Shown one piece after another: positions 39,691-52,045 of a stretch of 64,000 nt of DNA. The notes under the pieces are model-generated. The model saw only the letters and a list, made by a program, of their open reading frames with translations. It searched no databases and was not told the DNA's origin. The position numbers were made by a program, and so were the translations under genes. This stretch comes from Trichoplax sp. H2 (taxonomy: Eukaryota > Placozoa > Uniplacotomia > Trichoplacea): the NCBI GenBank assembly GCA_003344405.1, contig NOWV01000046.1, positions 62,001 through 126,000 on the forward strand, in the 5' to 3' direction. Each line of letters starts with the position of its first letter. The first letter of the stretch is position 1.

Positions 39691-40310
39691 TGGGCCAAGG
39701 CTTTGAAGCCTTCAAGTCAATACTTGCCTTATTATATACAGTATGACTGATCGTTGGGTGGGTGACCGGTGCACGTCAACGTTGCTTGATTTAATTGACC
39801 TTATAAGGTAATTTATCAGCGTCAACACCGACTGGCTACAACATCCCGGACGCATCATCATCACTGCCAGCACGACACTGCACTACTGTAGACATTACAG
39901 TGTACAGTACAAGTGTACAGTCTACTGTAGACTGTAAACTCAGTGTACAGTACAGCACTGTACAGTGTACTGTACTGTAGAGACTGCCCGAGTGCCATAC
40001 AGTTCTAAAGGTTGGCCCAAGGCTTTCAAGGCTTCAAGCCAATACTTCCCTTATTATGTACAGTATGATTGATCGTTGGGTGGGTGACCGGTGCACGTCA
40101 ACGTTGCTTGATTAAATTGAACCTTATTAGGTAATCGTCAGCGTCAACACCGACTGGCTACAGCTACACCTGTCGAAGGTTCAGGACGCATCACCATCAC
40201 TTGCAGGTGAGTCGACATTACAGTCTACAGTACAGTTTACTGTAGACTGTAGACTGTAAACTCAGTGTACTGTAGAGGTTAGAGACTGCCCGAGTGCTGT
40301 ACTGTACAGT
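39691..40310. repeat. ~322-bp tandem duplication rich in GTACAGT/ACTGTAC
   Basis: Two units, starting near 39691 and 40013. Both contain CGTTGGGTGGGTGACCGGTG, CACGTCAACGTTGCTTGATT, GCGTCAACACCGACTGGCTA, then a stretch of TGTACAGT/ACTGTAGACTGTA words (39890-39980; 40205-40315) and AGAGACTGCCCGAGTG. The first segment is related to the preceding array through GATCGTTGGGTGGGT. The GTAC-rich part is highly self-complementary. Confidence 0.85.
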
Positions 40311-41084
40311 ACAGTGCTAGACCAGATCGCATTCTGACCCGGTCCCGGTCCCAGTCCCACTCCCGCTCCAATGATTTTGTACCAGACTGGAGCCTATGAA
40401 TCGATCTCGGAATCATTTTCCTCTTCTGATCGCAAGCTTGTCTAAAATTAGCTATGAAGTCATGGCATGGATCAAGTTGCAAATTACAGGCAAGAAGGCA
40501 AGCAATAACATCATTCATCTCCTGCTATCCTAGTTGGAATAACAACGATGGATTCGGCACAAGTAGACAAACTCCATTGGGCGTACAAGTTCATCACACG
40601 ATTGTCAACCATAGCTCATTACAAAAGGGATTTTTCATTTTTCCAATGGCCATTTTTCTTTCCTAGTCACCAAGCTGCACGTACCATTCACTTGAAAATC
40701 AAGGGTGGAGCTTGCCTATTGACTTAACATTCAACAAGAAAGCCTTCTATTATCCCTTTCACATGAATTTGTGTTGACAAAAATGCCATTAATTGACCTA
40801 ATTCTCTATTCTCAAATATAGAATGGAGAACCCAATACAAATTGATTCTTGGATTGGATAAATACGCTTATGCAAATGACTTGGACAGAAATAGTCTATA
40901 GCAATGGCGGGAGCAATTTCCTCCACTCTACTGTAGTATCCAATCCATAGTGGAGTTCCAGTAGCTCTTGGACTGTATGACGGCTCAATCCAAGCGCACT
41001 GCATCGATGACGTCACCATGGTATCATGAGGAGCAACTTGCCTCTCCCATTACCTTCAGGCTTCAGTACTGGACGACTTGCTGC

Positions 41085-41092
41085 TATATAGG
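41085..41092 (+). promoter_or_regulatory. Possible TATA box of DD3-3-like copy D
   Basis: TATATAGG lies 233 bp upstream of the copy D start codon, in a locally less AT-rich region where such a word is less expected. It would imply a leader of roughly 200 nt. Not verified. Confidence 0.3.
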
Positions 41093-41317
41093 TTCGATGG
41101 TTTGGCCATCACAACGATTCTTCTTCTTCCATCCATAGCTGCTTTCCTTGCTCTACTTTTGCACTTCATTATACCGACGACGTATTGATTGTATTCTTCA
41201 CTCTTGATTCTTCTTCTATGTCAAGCTTGAAAGTGTTTGTTGCCATTTTCGATACGCCTTGATCCAATCCTAACCCAACTCCTAGTCACCGACCGACCAT
41301 ACGCTAAACCGTCAACA

Positions 41318-44300
41318 ATGGCCAAAATACCTACAACCACCTTGTTATTGCTTCTTGCCTTAACTTCAAATTGTTTCGCTGATATCTATCTCCATAATCC
41401 CCGTGGTAGTAATAATCGCCTCAATGAGAAATCAGCGAATCGACGAAATGCAAATCGATGCTTTGACTCTCAAGTAAGTAAACATATTCTCTTCAAATAG
41501 TCATTCAAGGCCAGATGATGTTCCACTTTCCTTCATACCGTACTGTAGAATCTATACCATCGACAATGATAATGATAACTAGGGAAAAGACACACGCTCT
41601 TACATACAGTATACTACACAACAAGGTTGATCCACTCTATCCAAACTATTCACCTATTGAAATAGTTTACAACCTAGAGTTCCTACACTCCATTTCTATC
41701 TTTAACTACAATCTTTCATGACAAAGCCAAAATAATTGGATAGTGTCTTTTCCAACACTCTCGTCGCTATGCTTTTAGTCTTGCTAGCAAAATGAATTCA
41801 TCTAAACTATTCAACAACGATCTTTCCATTGGTGTCTTCTTCTACATTTCTCTTTACCCCTTTCCCAGTTTACAAGGACATCATCAGTATCAACTGTAAA
41901 CAAACCGATATTAGTTGCTAGTGTCTTTATTAAGCACTGAGTCAATTTTCAACTCAGCAATTCTATCCAACAATGAGTAGAAGAAGAAGAGCTTCTTCTG
42001 GTAGTTATCCAAGTTTCTCTTATCAGTACCCCCAATGATATTGCCAAGAGTGTGCTTCTAATAATAATCGTAAACTGTCAGTCGACTCAGATATGATCGT
42101 TACAAATCTCGCAAGCGTTACTTTGCGTCTTGACCATGATAATAAAACAAGATGCGTAATGATAATCATTGCCTAAATGAGCCGTCTTAATAAACTATAT
42201 TGTTGTTGATCTTCTTTCGTATCTTAGAACAACAATCGTGGAGGTTACAACGTTGGCGACAAAACTAATCAAGCCTTTACTGCTGAGACGGGACAACATC
42301 GTATGGTAAGAAAGTTTAAATTACTTTACCTTATCTTACAGCAGTTCCTTCTGCATGAAAGAAATTCTAGTGATAAATAATTACTTGAAAATAAGATCCA
42401 ATGGTGCTGATAATGTCCTATGTTAAAATAACGTAGAAAGTGCTTGAAGGAAGAGATTTTCATAAAACCATCTTACCATTTACTAGTTGATGACTGCCTA
42501 GTCATGATCAGGGTATCCATATTTGTAGTTATCTTTGCTACACAAGGTCAATAGTACGTTGTACAGTATCCGCAAAGGACAGCTGTAAACAATCTCTGAT
42601 AATATTCTAGTTCATCAAGCACCTACTACAGTACTATAAAGCGATCAGATAGAGACTATTCTCAAACATATCATGGTCCATTCAAAACTACCCCAATAGT
42701 ATATCCATAAAAGCACTTGATCGCTTAAAATCCTTTTCAATTAGTGATTATCAATTTTTAACGGTATTTCTATCCACAGTTTTAATTCCGGATTTCCCAC
42801 TACCAAGTAACTTGATGATCAATGTTGTATTTTTCACGATGGGAAAATTAATATCGATAACTATACTTGTGTGATTGTTATCTCTCTTTGAAATATTTTT
42901 CCCATTGGAAATTAAGACTTGTTATTACTTCAATATATTAGCGATATTTTCAGAGCGGTCCCACTAGTGGTCGCGGAAAATCCACTCTATTATTGGAATG
43001 GACTAATCAACATGGCTGTGGTGGTAATGAAGATACTGATCCACATAAGGTCAATTGTAATCTAGTTATGCAGTATATGTGCCAACCGCAACAAGGAGGA
43101 CCTGCTGTTGACCGGGATAAACTCCGCAATGGCGCTAACACACTTCGACAAGATTATTCACCATTAAATAATGCTCGGGTAAATCTACTAGATGTTGCGC
43201 TCCAAATTGAGCGTTATTTTATCAATCTTTTAATCAAGTAATCATATTATTCATATTTCTGTCTTCCTAATTTATGTGTCTAATAACTTCAGGAACTAAG
43301 AACAGAAACTCAACAGCAAAAGCAGAATAGGAAAAATGGAAACGTAAAATCTGATCGAGCATTGCAGGAATCATGGGAATGGTATGATAAATGTCGCATC
43401 CGACAACGAAATCAAGGTATGTATTATTATTTGGTGTGTATAGTACTGTAATAGTTATTTATGGATATATAGTACAATATAATTTTAGCAGATCGTCCAA
43501 TAAAAGATAATCTGTCCTATTGACTGTCTTCATTTTCCTTCTAGGGTTATTTACGGCTGATCAGAGATTAAGGACAAACAATGGCTTAGGCTATAGCGCT
43601 GCGATATATACTAGACAAAATCCAAACGGTAACCGCTACGGTTATGAATGCCCAGAAGAACGTGACTACTATCCATATTGGCATCCAACTGATTGGAAAG
43701 ATATTGCTATCATGCCTTTTAATACATCATTATGTAATTGGTATCAAAGTGAAAGTTTCAACGTTAAAAAGCAGTTTGAGTGTATTGAAAATTATCCTAA
43801 CAGCAACAATGTAAGACATCGATCACGGTGGAATAATGAAGCTGATTGTCAATCTAATGGAGGACAGTGGATCGGCTTTACTAATTACCTTGAATACGCA
43901 CCACAATTGACGACCGAAACTGCATGCAATGCCGCTAATGGCAATGCTGCTAGTCCACGATATATTTGGGGTATTCCACATGATGCCCTTGCAACTCGAT
44001 TGCAATCACGATGTCTTGTTGCTTTACCTGCTCCGGATTGTGTTACAGCACCATGGACGCGTGATAATCATCTCGGAAATACACGTGTAGGCCAAGCTTC
44101 TCGATACTTATGGACATTGCCTCACTTTCCATCAGGAAAAGAACACAATTGTATCATAAGAATTCGATATAATATCTCCACTGACGATTATGATCCTTTC
44201 AAAACAAATTCAAGCCATAATGAAAATAGGTAAGATAAACTAGTAGAGAGTTAGATTCATTCAAAATCTCATTGAAGGCTAGAACGACGATTTTATCTAA

Positions 44301-45743
44301 AAATCCCCATTTTAAGACTAGTAAATGAATGACTTTATTATAGAGTATTGGGTATTCAATCGCCTGTTCAACAAAACCCTAATATCGACATTGGAGCCGG
44401 CAATTCACCCCTACGCTTGGCGATTAACACAGCGCAATATGGCCGTACGTTTCAAGATCGTTCCCACGTTATAAAATTAATGCCCCGTCCAGCTGGACTC
44501 GAGTCTTCAACTATCCATAACATCAACGTACGCGGCAAGCGTGGTAATATCGTGCAGACATATCCAGCTGTTGAATATGATTTTATACCAAACGATATAA
44601 AAATTAAAGCTAATGATTTAATCCATTTTCAATGGGCAGGTAAGATATCTGATGATTATTTTAAGAATGAAAAAATCGGATATTCTTGCCTACAAAATGT
44701 TTGCTTAGTTTACGGATAATAGAGGAACTTGCGCAAATGTGTCAGAAACTATAACTAACATACAGTTTTAGATTGTAATTTTCATTCCCGAATAACATCC
44801 TTATCTAATGAGGAAGCTAGCGCGCTCAGTGTATGTGTAATGTATACTTGCACAAATGTTGTGTAAGACTGTACTCAAGCGATGTAAATTGTACGAAGGA
44901 CTTTGTATCCGATCACATCATATTTATCGTTATATATTTGTGCTCTTGTATCAGTTTATCTCCTATACTGTAGGTGTGTAGTAAATATGAAAGTCGTATA
45001 TTAGAAGTAATTAGGAGACCTGTAGTTACCTCATCTTGCTTGTCAGTATGCATCTACTTTACTTTAGCAAAAATACACTACCTAAAATGATGTATACTTG
45101 CTCTTCTATTGATTATCTTAGGCTCTAACACCCACAATAATGGCAATCCAGCGGGCGACGGACAAGCTGGCGATGCCGGTGAAGGCACACGAGGTAGGAA
45201 AACGTATTGGTGCAAAACTTTTTATAGTTATGTAATCATATTATAAATCACCTTTTGATAGCACTTGCCCTATTATACTATATAATTATGATGGTGATTC
45301 TATTTATTCTATTATTTTCGTTTGATGTTAAATAAACCAACACAAATTTTCAACCTGTCATAACAATTTCAGGAACGGACAGGAATAATATTGCCCAAAT
45401 TCGAGATAAAATGGAAAATTTCCCTGTTCCCTTTGAAAACAGTACTTTATGGAAGAATGCTGAGTTAATATGGTCTGGTGTAGGACAACCGTCTTCTTCA
45501 TCTAGTGAAGATATCGCTGTCACTATGGCAAGTGCAGGTTACTATTTATGTATGAGAAACGCAAAATGTCAAAGCCAATCGGTTGAATCTAAAGCTGAAC
45601 TGAATAATCTATTAAATAACGCTCCTGCTTCTTTTCCTGGAGCTCTATTGAGATTTAAAAGTCGTGGCACTTTTTATTACATTTGCTCTCGAAATAATAA
45701 TTTTTCTAATCGTAGCCAGAAAGGAACTATTATAGTACAGTAA
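41318..45743 (+). CDS. DD3-3-like secreted protein (copy D)
   Basis: Paralog of copy C. Eight exons give 668 aa: 41318-41473, 42228-42305, 42954-43178, 43293-43416, 43545-44229, 44344-44639, 45122-45193, 45373-45743. The start has good context (ACAATGG) and opens a signal peptide ([15 protein letters not shown]...) just before [16 protein letters not shown]. Conserved blocks: [115 protein letters not shown]. The frame stops seven codons after NRSQ, where copy C continues for about 200 residues into a membrane anchor, so D looks secreted. Exon 5 (685 bp) spans sequence that copy C splits into about five exons. A GTAATG at the stop could be a cryptic donor, but I found no downstream exon to match. 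Function unknown. Confidence 0.9.
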
Positions 45744-47529
45744 TGAATAGATTAGCGTGAATATTCCTAGCATATCGAAAAATGTAGTAAAATCTTTTTT
45801 AATCATACTAAAAGTCGAAGAATCTGTTAGTTGATCTAGCAATAGCATATGGAAAGTCTAGGCTTTACGTAGTTAATTATACGAATTCTTACTAATTTGG
45901 TAATATCATATAATATCGGTGCAATCTAGTTAAACTTTTATAAATAGAAAGCACATGTTTTATTTTTTTATACCTTCTTAACCAATAGATGTCTGTTTTA
46001 AAAGAATTCTTATATATCTAATACGAGTACATATTATTACTAACTGTAATAACTATTAAGTTAAAATATTTAACGATATTATTCCAGCCCATCTTGGCTG
46101 AAAGTAATCACCTAATTAACTGCAAACATTGCTTTTGTCTATTTGTACATAATATTATTCCGCGGACTCATCTATTAGATAATATCACTTGAATTAATTT
46201 GACGTCTGTAGAAGATTTATTCATGCATGTTTGCCTTAAAATATAACCTACTTATTTCTGACATGGTACGCAATAAATAAATATTGGAAGTAGTTTCATT
46301 ATAATGCCTACAATATAATTTTATTTATTGAGTTTGGAAGCGAATGCACTTTTGCGGATTGCGGTTTATAAATAGTATTTGTTGCTCTAGCATTTATTAT
46401 CGTTTAAGATTGCACGTTTAAATTAAATGCATCATAAGTTAGAGAATTACAATATTAAATAGAGTGCGAGTAAATTTAGAGTTTGCATCTGCAGTAGAAT
46501 GCTGATACGTTTTCGTTGGCTTAAATGAACAAATGTACTAGAAGGTTTAAGTATAGATTACCAAATTTCATATATTAAATTCTCCACTGACAGTATTGCA
46601 CCCTTAAAGAAATAAAGTTGAATGCTGGTCTACTAGAAATTTGCAAAACTACATATTTAGAGTTGTTAGTCTAACCAACCTACGTCGTAATTATCGTGGC
46701 ATGACAAAATCCTGTCTTGCTTTATTTTATTCAAGGAGTGGCATTGAAATGTAAAGTTTCTCATTCAAAAATTCTCATCTATCATCGATTTCTGAAACAA
46801 GTCTAATATTAACACATTCACGATATCACTTGTCTTCCTCTATATAATCTTATACACCGAAATTTCCTGAAACTTCATATCCTTTCAACATTCGTATCCG
46901 ATATTGTCGGAAATACATTATGTGATATAATTAATTTATGAATCTAAGTAAATATGATATTTGCGAAGCCCCCAAAAAGGATGATAACAAGTTTAACAGC
47001 AGTGATCATTAATAAAACGCATTTTGCTTTTTCTAAATCGCTCTTACGAGAAATTTCTTACGTAACAATATCCACATATGACATTGTCTCTTGTCAGTTA
47101 ACAATTTCTAGACCATAGTGCATCGATGAGAAACAACTCCACAACACTTTGTGGCCTAATTTAAAAGTTCTACTTGCAATAGATCAACGTTAGTGACCAG
47201 TACGTCTATACCTCGCATCATTACTAATATTGGCTATAATTTTCCACCCTATTTTTCATGTAGAAATTATTCCTCTTTAGCACCATGCCCGAAAATAATT
47301 ACGTCACATAATCATATTGGATTATATTTATTCAATTATGTCTTAAAAAAGGATTTAACGTAAACCTTAAATGATTGTTCTAGGTATCTAGAATGTATTC
47401 TGGCATAATTTAATTTAATTAGCAAAACGATTATATTTAAATGGCCAAGATCCTTCGTTTATAAGAAACATCCAACTTGCGTTACCATTGATGAACAATT
47501 TCGTATTATAATTGATCTCTAATTAATAC

Positions 47530-48178
47530 AATAGAGAGATCCTAATGTTATAGTTTTATATGCATGGGATACATCCCATTTCTGCTAGTATTTAACAATT
47601 AAAAACTAATTTATATCCAAGCTAACAAGAGAATATTGTCTGTTTTCCTGATGTAAGTTTAACTTAGTTGGATATAATTGAAAGGCTTTACTTTACCTTC
47701 TATTGAAAAGTACTAATATACACATAGATCTTTTCTACCGGTAATTAAGCTTAATATCATGCGTGTATTGTGTAGTAGGTGTTTTCCGGGAGATATTGAT
47801 CGATTCTAATCTGAAGTGGATTATAAATATAGACCTTCGTCATGATCGCTACAATAGATAGATCCTGATGCCACAGCTTTATGTCCATGGGACACATCCC
47901 ACTTCTACTATTAGTTAATAATTGAAAACAAATTTATATTCGAGTTAATAAGAGAATATTGCCTATTTTTCCTAATATGAGTTTAACTTAGTTGAATATA
48001 ATTGAAAGGCTCTACTTTATCTTCTATTGGAAAGCACTAATATACCTGTAGATCTTTCCTACCGGTAATTATGCTTAAAATAATGTCATACGTATATTGT
48101 AGGTGTTCTCAGGGAGACATCGATCGATTCCAGTCTGTAGAGGATTATCGATATTGAACTCCTTCTCTATGATCGCTC
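47530..48178. repeat. ~320-bp tandem duplication
   Basis: Two units start near 47533 (AGAGATCCTAATG) and 47853 (AGATCCTGATG). Landmarks in the same order: CATGGGA-ACATCCCA, AGAGAATATTG, GTTTAACTTAGTTG, ATATAATTGAAAGGCT, CTACCGGTAATTA, and ATCGATCGATTC-type ends. Divergence is moderate. No coding potential seen. Confidence 0.85.
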
Positions 48179-51100
48179 TGATTATAAAATATCACTAGTT
48201 GTTATTAATAATATATAACTACTTCATTTGATGAATTCAACTTATAGGTCGACGGAACTCTCGCTAACGTAGCTAGACTAGAACAATATTAATCTGCCTA
48301 TGGTTTAGCTCTATTTTCATAACTCTACTGCTTCAGATTAAAATATTTTTAACCTATTTATCAAAGCTACTTCTAGCTACTATAGCAAGACTGTTGATAA
48401 CCAACCTTTTAATTATCTTCATTTCTTGCTACTCCAATTTAAGATACAGATGTCATTTATATAGGAAAATCTTTTTTATTATCTATGGTACTATTATTAT
48501 TGTAGCTTTATTATTTAATACTTTGAAATATTCCCTTAACGTATAATATTCAAATATCTAGTTTAGCGATTCCGATTTTAAAATAATGTAACCATATTCA
48601 GAACCTCCTTCAGTTATTGGAGATTCATCATTACTAATCTTAATTACTATTCAATCTTACAGCTTCAACCTTAACTAAATACCTATTTAATTTAGGACCT
48701 AGCTTACGACATATTTATTAAGGATGATTAGAGTAATTACTAGTTCATATAGTCATAATTATAGGAAACTATTATATTATGGATGCCGCTTGAAATTTTA
48801 ATCTTTTACGCTTTATTTTATCGTAACAGAATATTGTGAATCAACATATTATATACGCGTATATTACTCGATTTTGGTATAGCCAAATAATTAACATTCT
48901 TTAACGACTTTTAACATATTCTACATAGCCATAATAGGTCTTGAGCGATATTATTTTAACTATTTTAATGTTTTATTATCTAGGGATATAAACTAAGTAA
49001 GAGTCTATTACTCATCCGCTGAGTATTATAAATTCAAATTAGTAGAATCCATTATTTTGTATACTGTACAATAGTAAATTTTAACATAGGCTACAAATTT
49101 ACAGTTATAGCTAGGTTAATAGTCTAGTATTGTTACTTTAGCAATTTAAAAGTATAAGTAAATGATATATCCTGTACTAGAGTACAGTGTTGTATATCAT
49201 TTCGCTATGTAGGTTGTAAAAGATAGAATATTAACTGTTTACTTTCTTGAATACGGATTGTTTACGCCTTCCTCTAAATTGAACCATTATATCTAGATAT
49301 AAAACGATAGATGTTGCAAAGCAAATTTATAAACACTGCTATTACAGTAAAATCCGGCTATTTATATAGAATACTAGCAATCATTTAAGAACCTATTAAT
49401 CCAATTATAATTAAATTTTTTACTATTGTAATGGCTTGCAGAAGAGCGATTACTCTAAATTGTATCCTATATTTTCTAACTCAAACAGCGCTTTATTCTT
49501 ACCAGGAGGCAATAATCTTTTTGAAACAATTTTAAATCGCTTTCATGCCAAATAAACATAGGAAATATAAATACTTGATATACCTATGTAGCCCTTCAAC
49601 TCATAGCTTTAGAGCCATAGGATCTACGCAGTATACATGCAATTGCATATCAAATCTGCGATATATTCATAAACTTTAACTATTTATAATAAAAAGATTA
49701 AATTTAATATTACTTTTCAGTTAGAGCAATTAAGATCAATACAATTTCAAATTTATTTCACTGCTATAAAAAATGTGATAATATATGTGTATAAATAATA
49801 AATATTTCACCTATTTCATGTATGTGAAGACCTAACAACTGATCAAATACATTTCCTTAACGCTTTTTAAAATTATCCAATCATTGATGCCCATGATATT
49901 GCTGAATTTAGTCTACCATAGGATGTCTTCTCTGAAGTAAGATTTATATCATTATGCATCAAGTTTGAAAAAATTCTGCTAAAAAATCAAGTACTTATTT
50001 CTGTTTTACGGAATACATAATATGAGGGTTATTATAATCATAACATTATTTCCTTAATTGATCATTTACAATATATTCTTGTTCAATATAGTCAAGCTAT
50101 TATTACCGACTCTAAAGACTCTATAATCTGGTGTGGTGTATTAGTCAATATTTAGCAGATGAAGATACTCAATTAACTAACAGATGTAAAATTCTATGAA
50201 TAGACTTAATTAGAATGACTTTAAATTGAAGGTATCGGTTACATCAAACCTGAGATAATGAAATTAATGACTATTGAAACTGATACGAGCATGCCAGCCA
50301 TTAAATTGAGTTATTTTATCTAAATTTTATCAATCATGTTATCAAGATCAATAGATCAGAAAGAGATAGTTGAAAGATAACCATTATACACGTATATGAG
50401 GGTATAGAATAGAAATAAAGTAATTGTCATTACTATCAAATACCTCTATAAGTATTCTTTGAAGGATGGCGTATTATGTAGTGTAGATAAATGTTAGCTA
50501 CACAGGCTAATATTCTATATTCTTGATAAAATGAATACGCAAATTTTATAGATTTGATAAAAATTTTGATATAGAGTACAAGGACATTTCAAATGATAAC
50601 CGAATTTATTAAATTAAATCATTTTGACAGGAAGAACCTCTAGAATAAGAGAAAATTACAATTTTCTTCTACAAGGTACCGTCATTAATCTCATCTTCAC
50701 ATCTTTATGTACTAGAAATAATTAAAAATGGAGCATGGGAATACAATAACTAACGAATTCTTTGAAAGAGTATACGATAACTTTTCAATCTATAAACCTA
50801 ATTGGATGGAGACTGATCAATTGTTATCAATCGGCTACATGTCTAACTGGTTTCGGATAGTTCAGAAAACTTTTCTATTTAGATAACTAGCCGTCAAAAT
50901 AGTAGATTAAAGTGTTTGTAAAACACATTTTAGATTTCGAAGTAAAAATTCAAATTTCGATACACAGACTGTAATGCTGTGTCTAATCCTTTTATTGAAT
51001 TAAAGATACTATTGCTTTTGTACAGGATATCCCTATGATCATTATGTGAGTCCATAGGTATGGTATTACAAGCTATGAATATGCTCTTTAGAGTAATTTC

Positions 51101-51416
51101 TTCTATCATCTCTAACGACAAGATAATCTCCATATTAAAGACATTAGAATCTTATGACAAATTATTGGATCATCATAGCGAAAAACAGAAATTCTTAATA
51201 GTTATTCAATACATTAATCGTTTCCTATTGCAATAGTTGCAGAGAGAATGGAAACGGTGGCTCTTAAAGTAGATTAGCTGAAAATCTGATGAAATAATAA
51301 TTTTTATCCTCTGTTTGTATAAGCTTATCTATTGAATATTTCTAAAATACATGTAAAATAGTTCATTTTCTATATACCACCCATCACAATCCTGGCAATA
51401 ATACTTTAATTAGGGC

Positions 51417-51702
51417 CATTCTTGAAGGACTAGCTATGTTAGAGATATTATTCATGACATAAAGGCTACATATATCAAGGTCAGCAAAACCTTTCCAACC
51501 TTCTACATTACAATCGCTAAAGGATAAGCAATGTTAGAAATATTATTTACGACGCAAAGGTTATGTGTGTTAAGGCTAGTTAAACCTTTCCAACTTTCTA
51601 CGTTGCAATTCTCGAGGGATTAGTAATGTTAGAGATATTATCTACGACATAGAGGTCATATGTTAAGGTCTGTAAAACCTTTTTCAACTTTCTACATTAC
51701 AT
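51417..51702. repeat. 95-bp minisatellite, three copies
   Basis: ATGTTAGA(G/A)ATATTA recurs at 51436, 51531 and 51626, exactly 95 bp apart, followed by an AAACCTTTCCAAC-TTCTAC block. It lies 0.3 kb beyond the 3' end of the GPCR gene. Confidence 0.9.
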
Positions 51703-51786
51703 AATTTATAGAGGCATTCAATAATAATAGCATTCAAACTGACTGTACCGTCAATATTTACTAATAAAAAAAACTATAATACATGA

Positions 51787-52018
51787 TTAAACTATCCGTT
51801 AACGCCAAAAAAATCAATATCTATTCCAATCATGAATCAAATTAGAACTAGTTATCTATCCTAGATTACTGCATAACAGTATAGATTTTTTATATTTTTT
51901 TGCAACACTATCAATTAACGCAAAAATATTAACATCTAATCCAATTATAAGTCCAATTAGAACTAGTTATCTATCATAGTATGTCATATAAAAGCTTCAA
52001 TTTTATATTTTTGCGATA
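51787..52018. repeat. ~118-bp tandem duplication at GPCR 3' end
   Basis: Two units share TTAACGC-AAAAA, then AATTAGAACTAGTTATCTAT and a TTTTATATTTTT tail. The second ends 28 bp short of the GPCR stop codon on the minus strand, so the repeat probably forms its 3' UTR. Confidence 0.75.
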
Positions 52019-52045
52019 CTTGAATAGAATTTCAACCTGATAGAA

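Larger units (their letters stand above)
38815..41317. other. Divergent spacer between the two DD3-3-like genes
   Basis: 2.5 kb between start codons facing away from each other. It carries two tandem arrays (listed separately) and, from about 40.4 kb on, single-copy, less AT-rich DNA with no recognisable exon. It must hold the promoters of both genes. Open frames across 40279-41019 do not resemble a known family. Confidence 0.6.
45744..52045. other. Gene-free AT-rich region
   Basis: 6.3 kb without any exon I can support on either strand. Open frames are short and low-complexity. It contains a ~320-bp duplication near 47.5-48.2 kb and two small repeats next to the GPCR 3' end. Candidate AATAAA signals for copy D lie only far downstream (near 46270). 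Confidence 0.55.

Noticed and set aside
43823-44005. Minus-strand frame inside DD3-3-like copy D exon 5
   Set aside because: Antisense shadow of a strongly supported coding exon.
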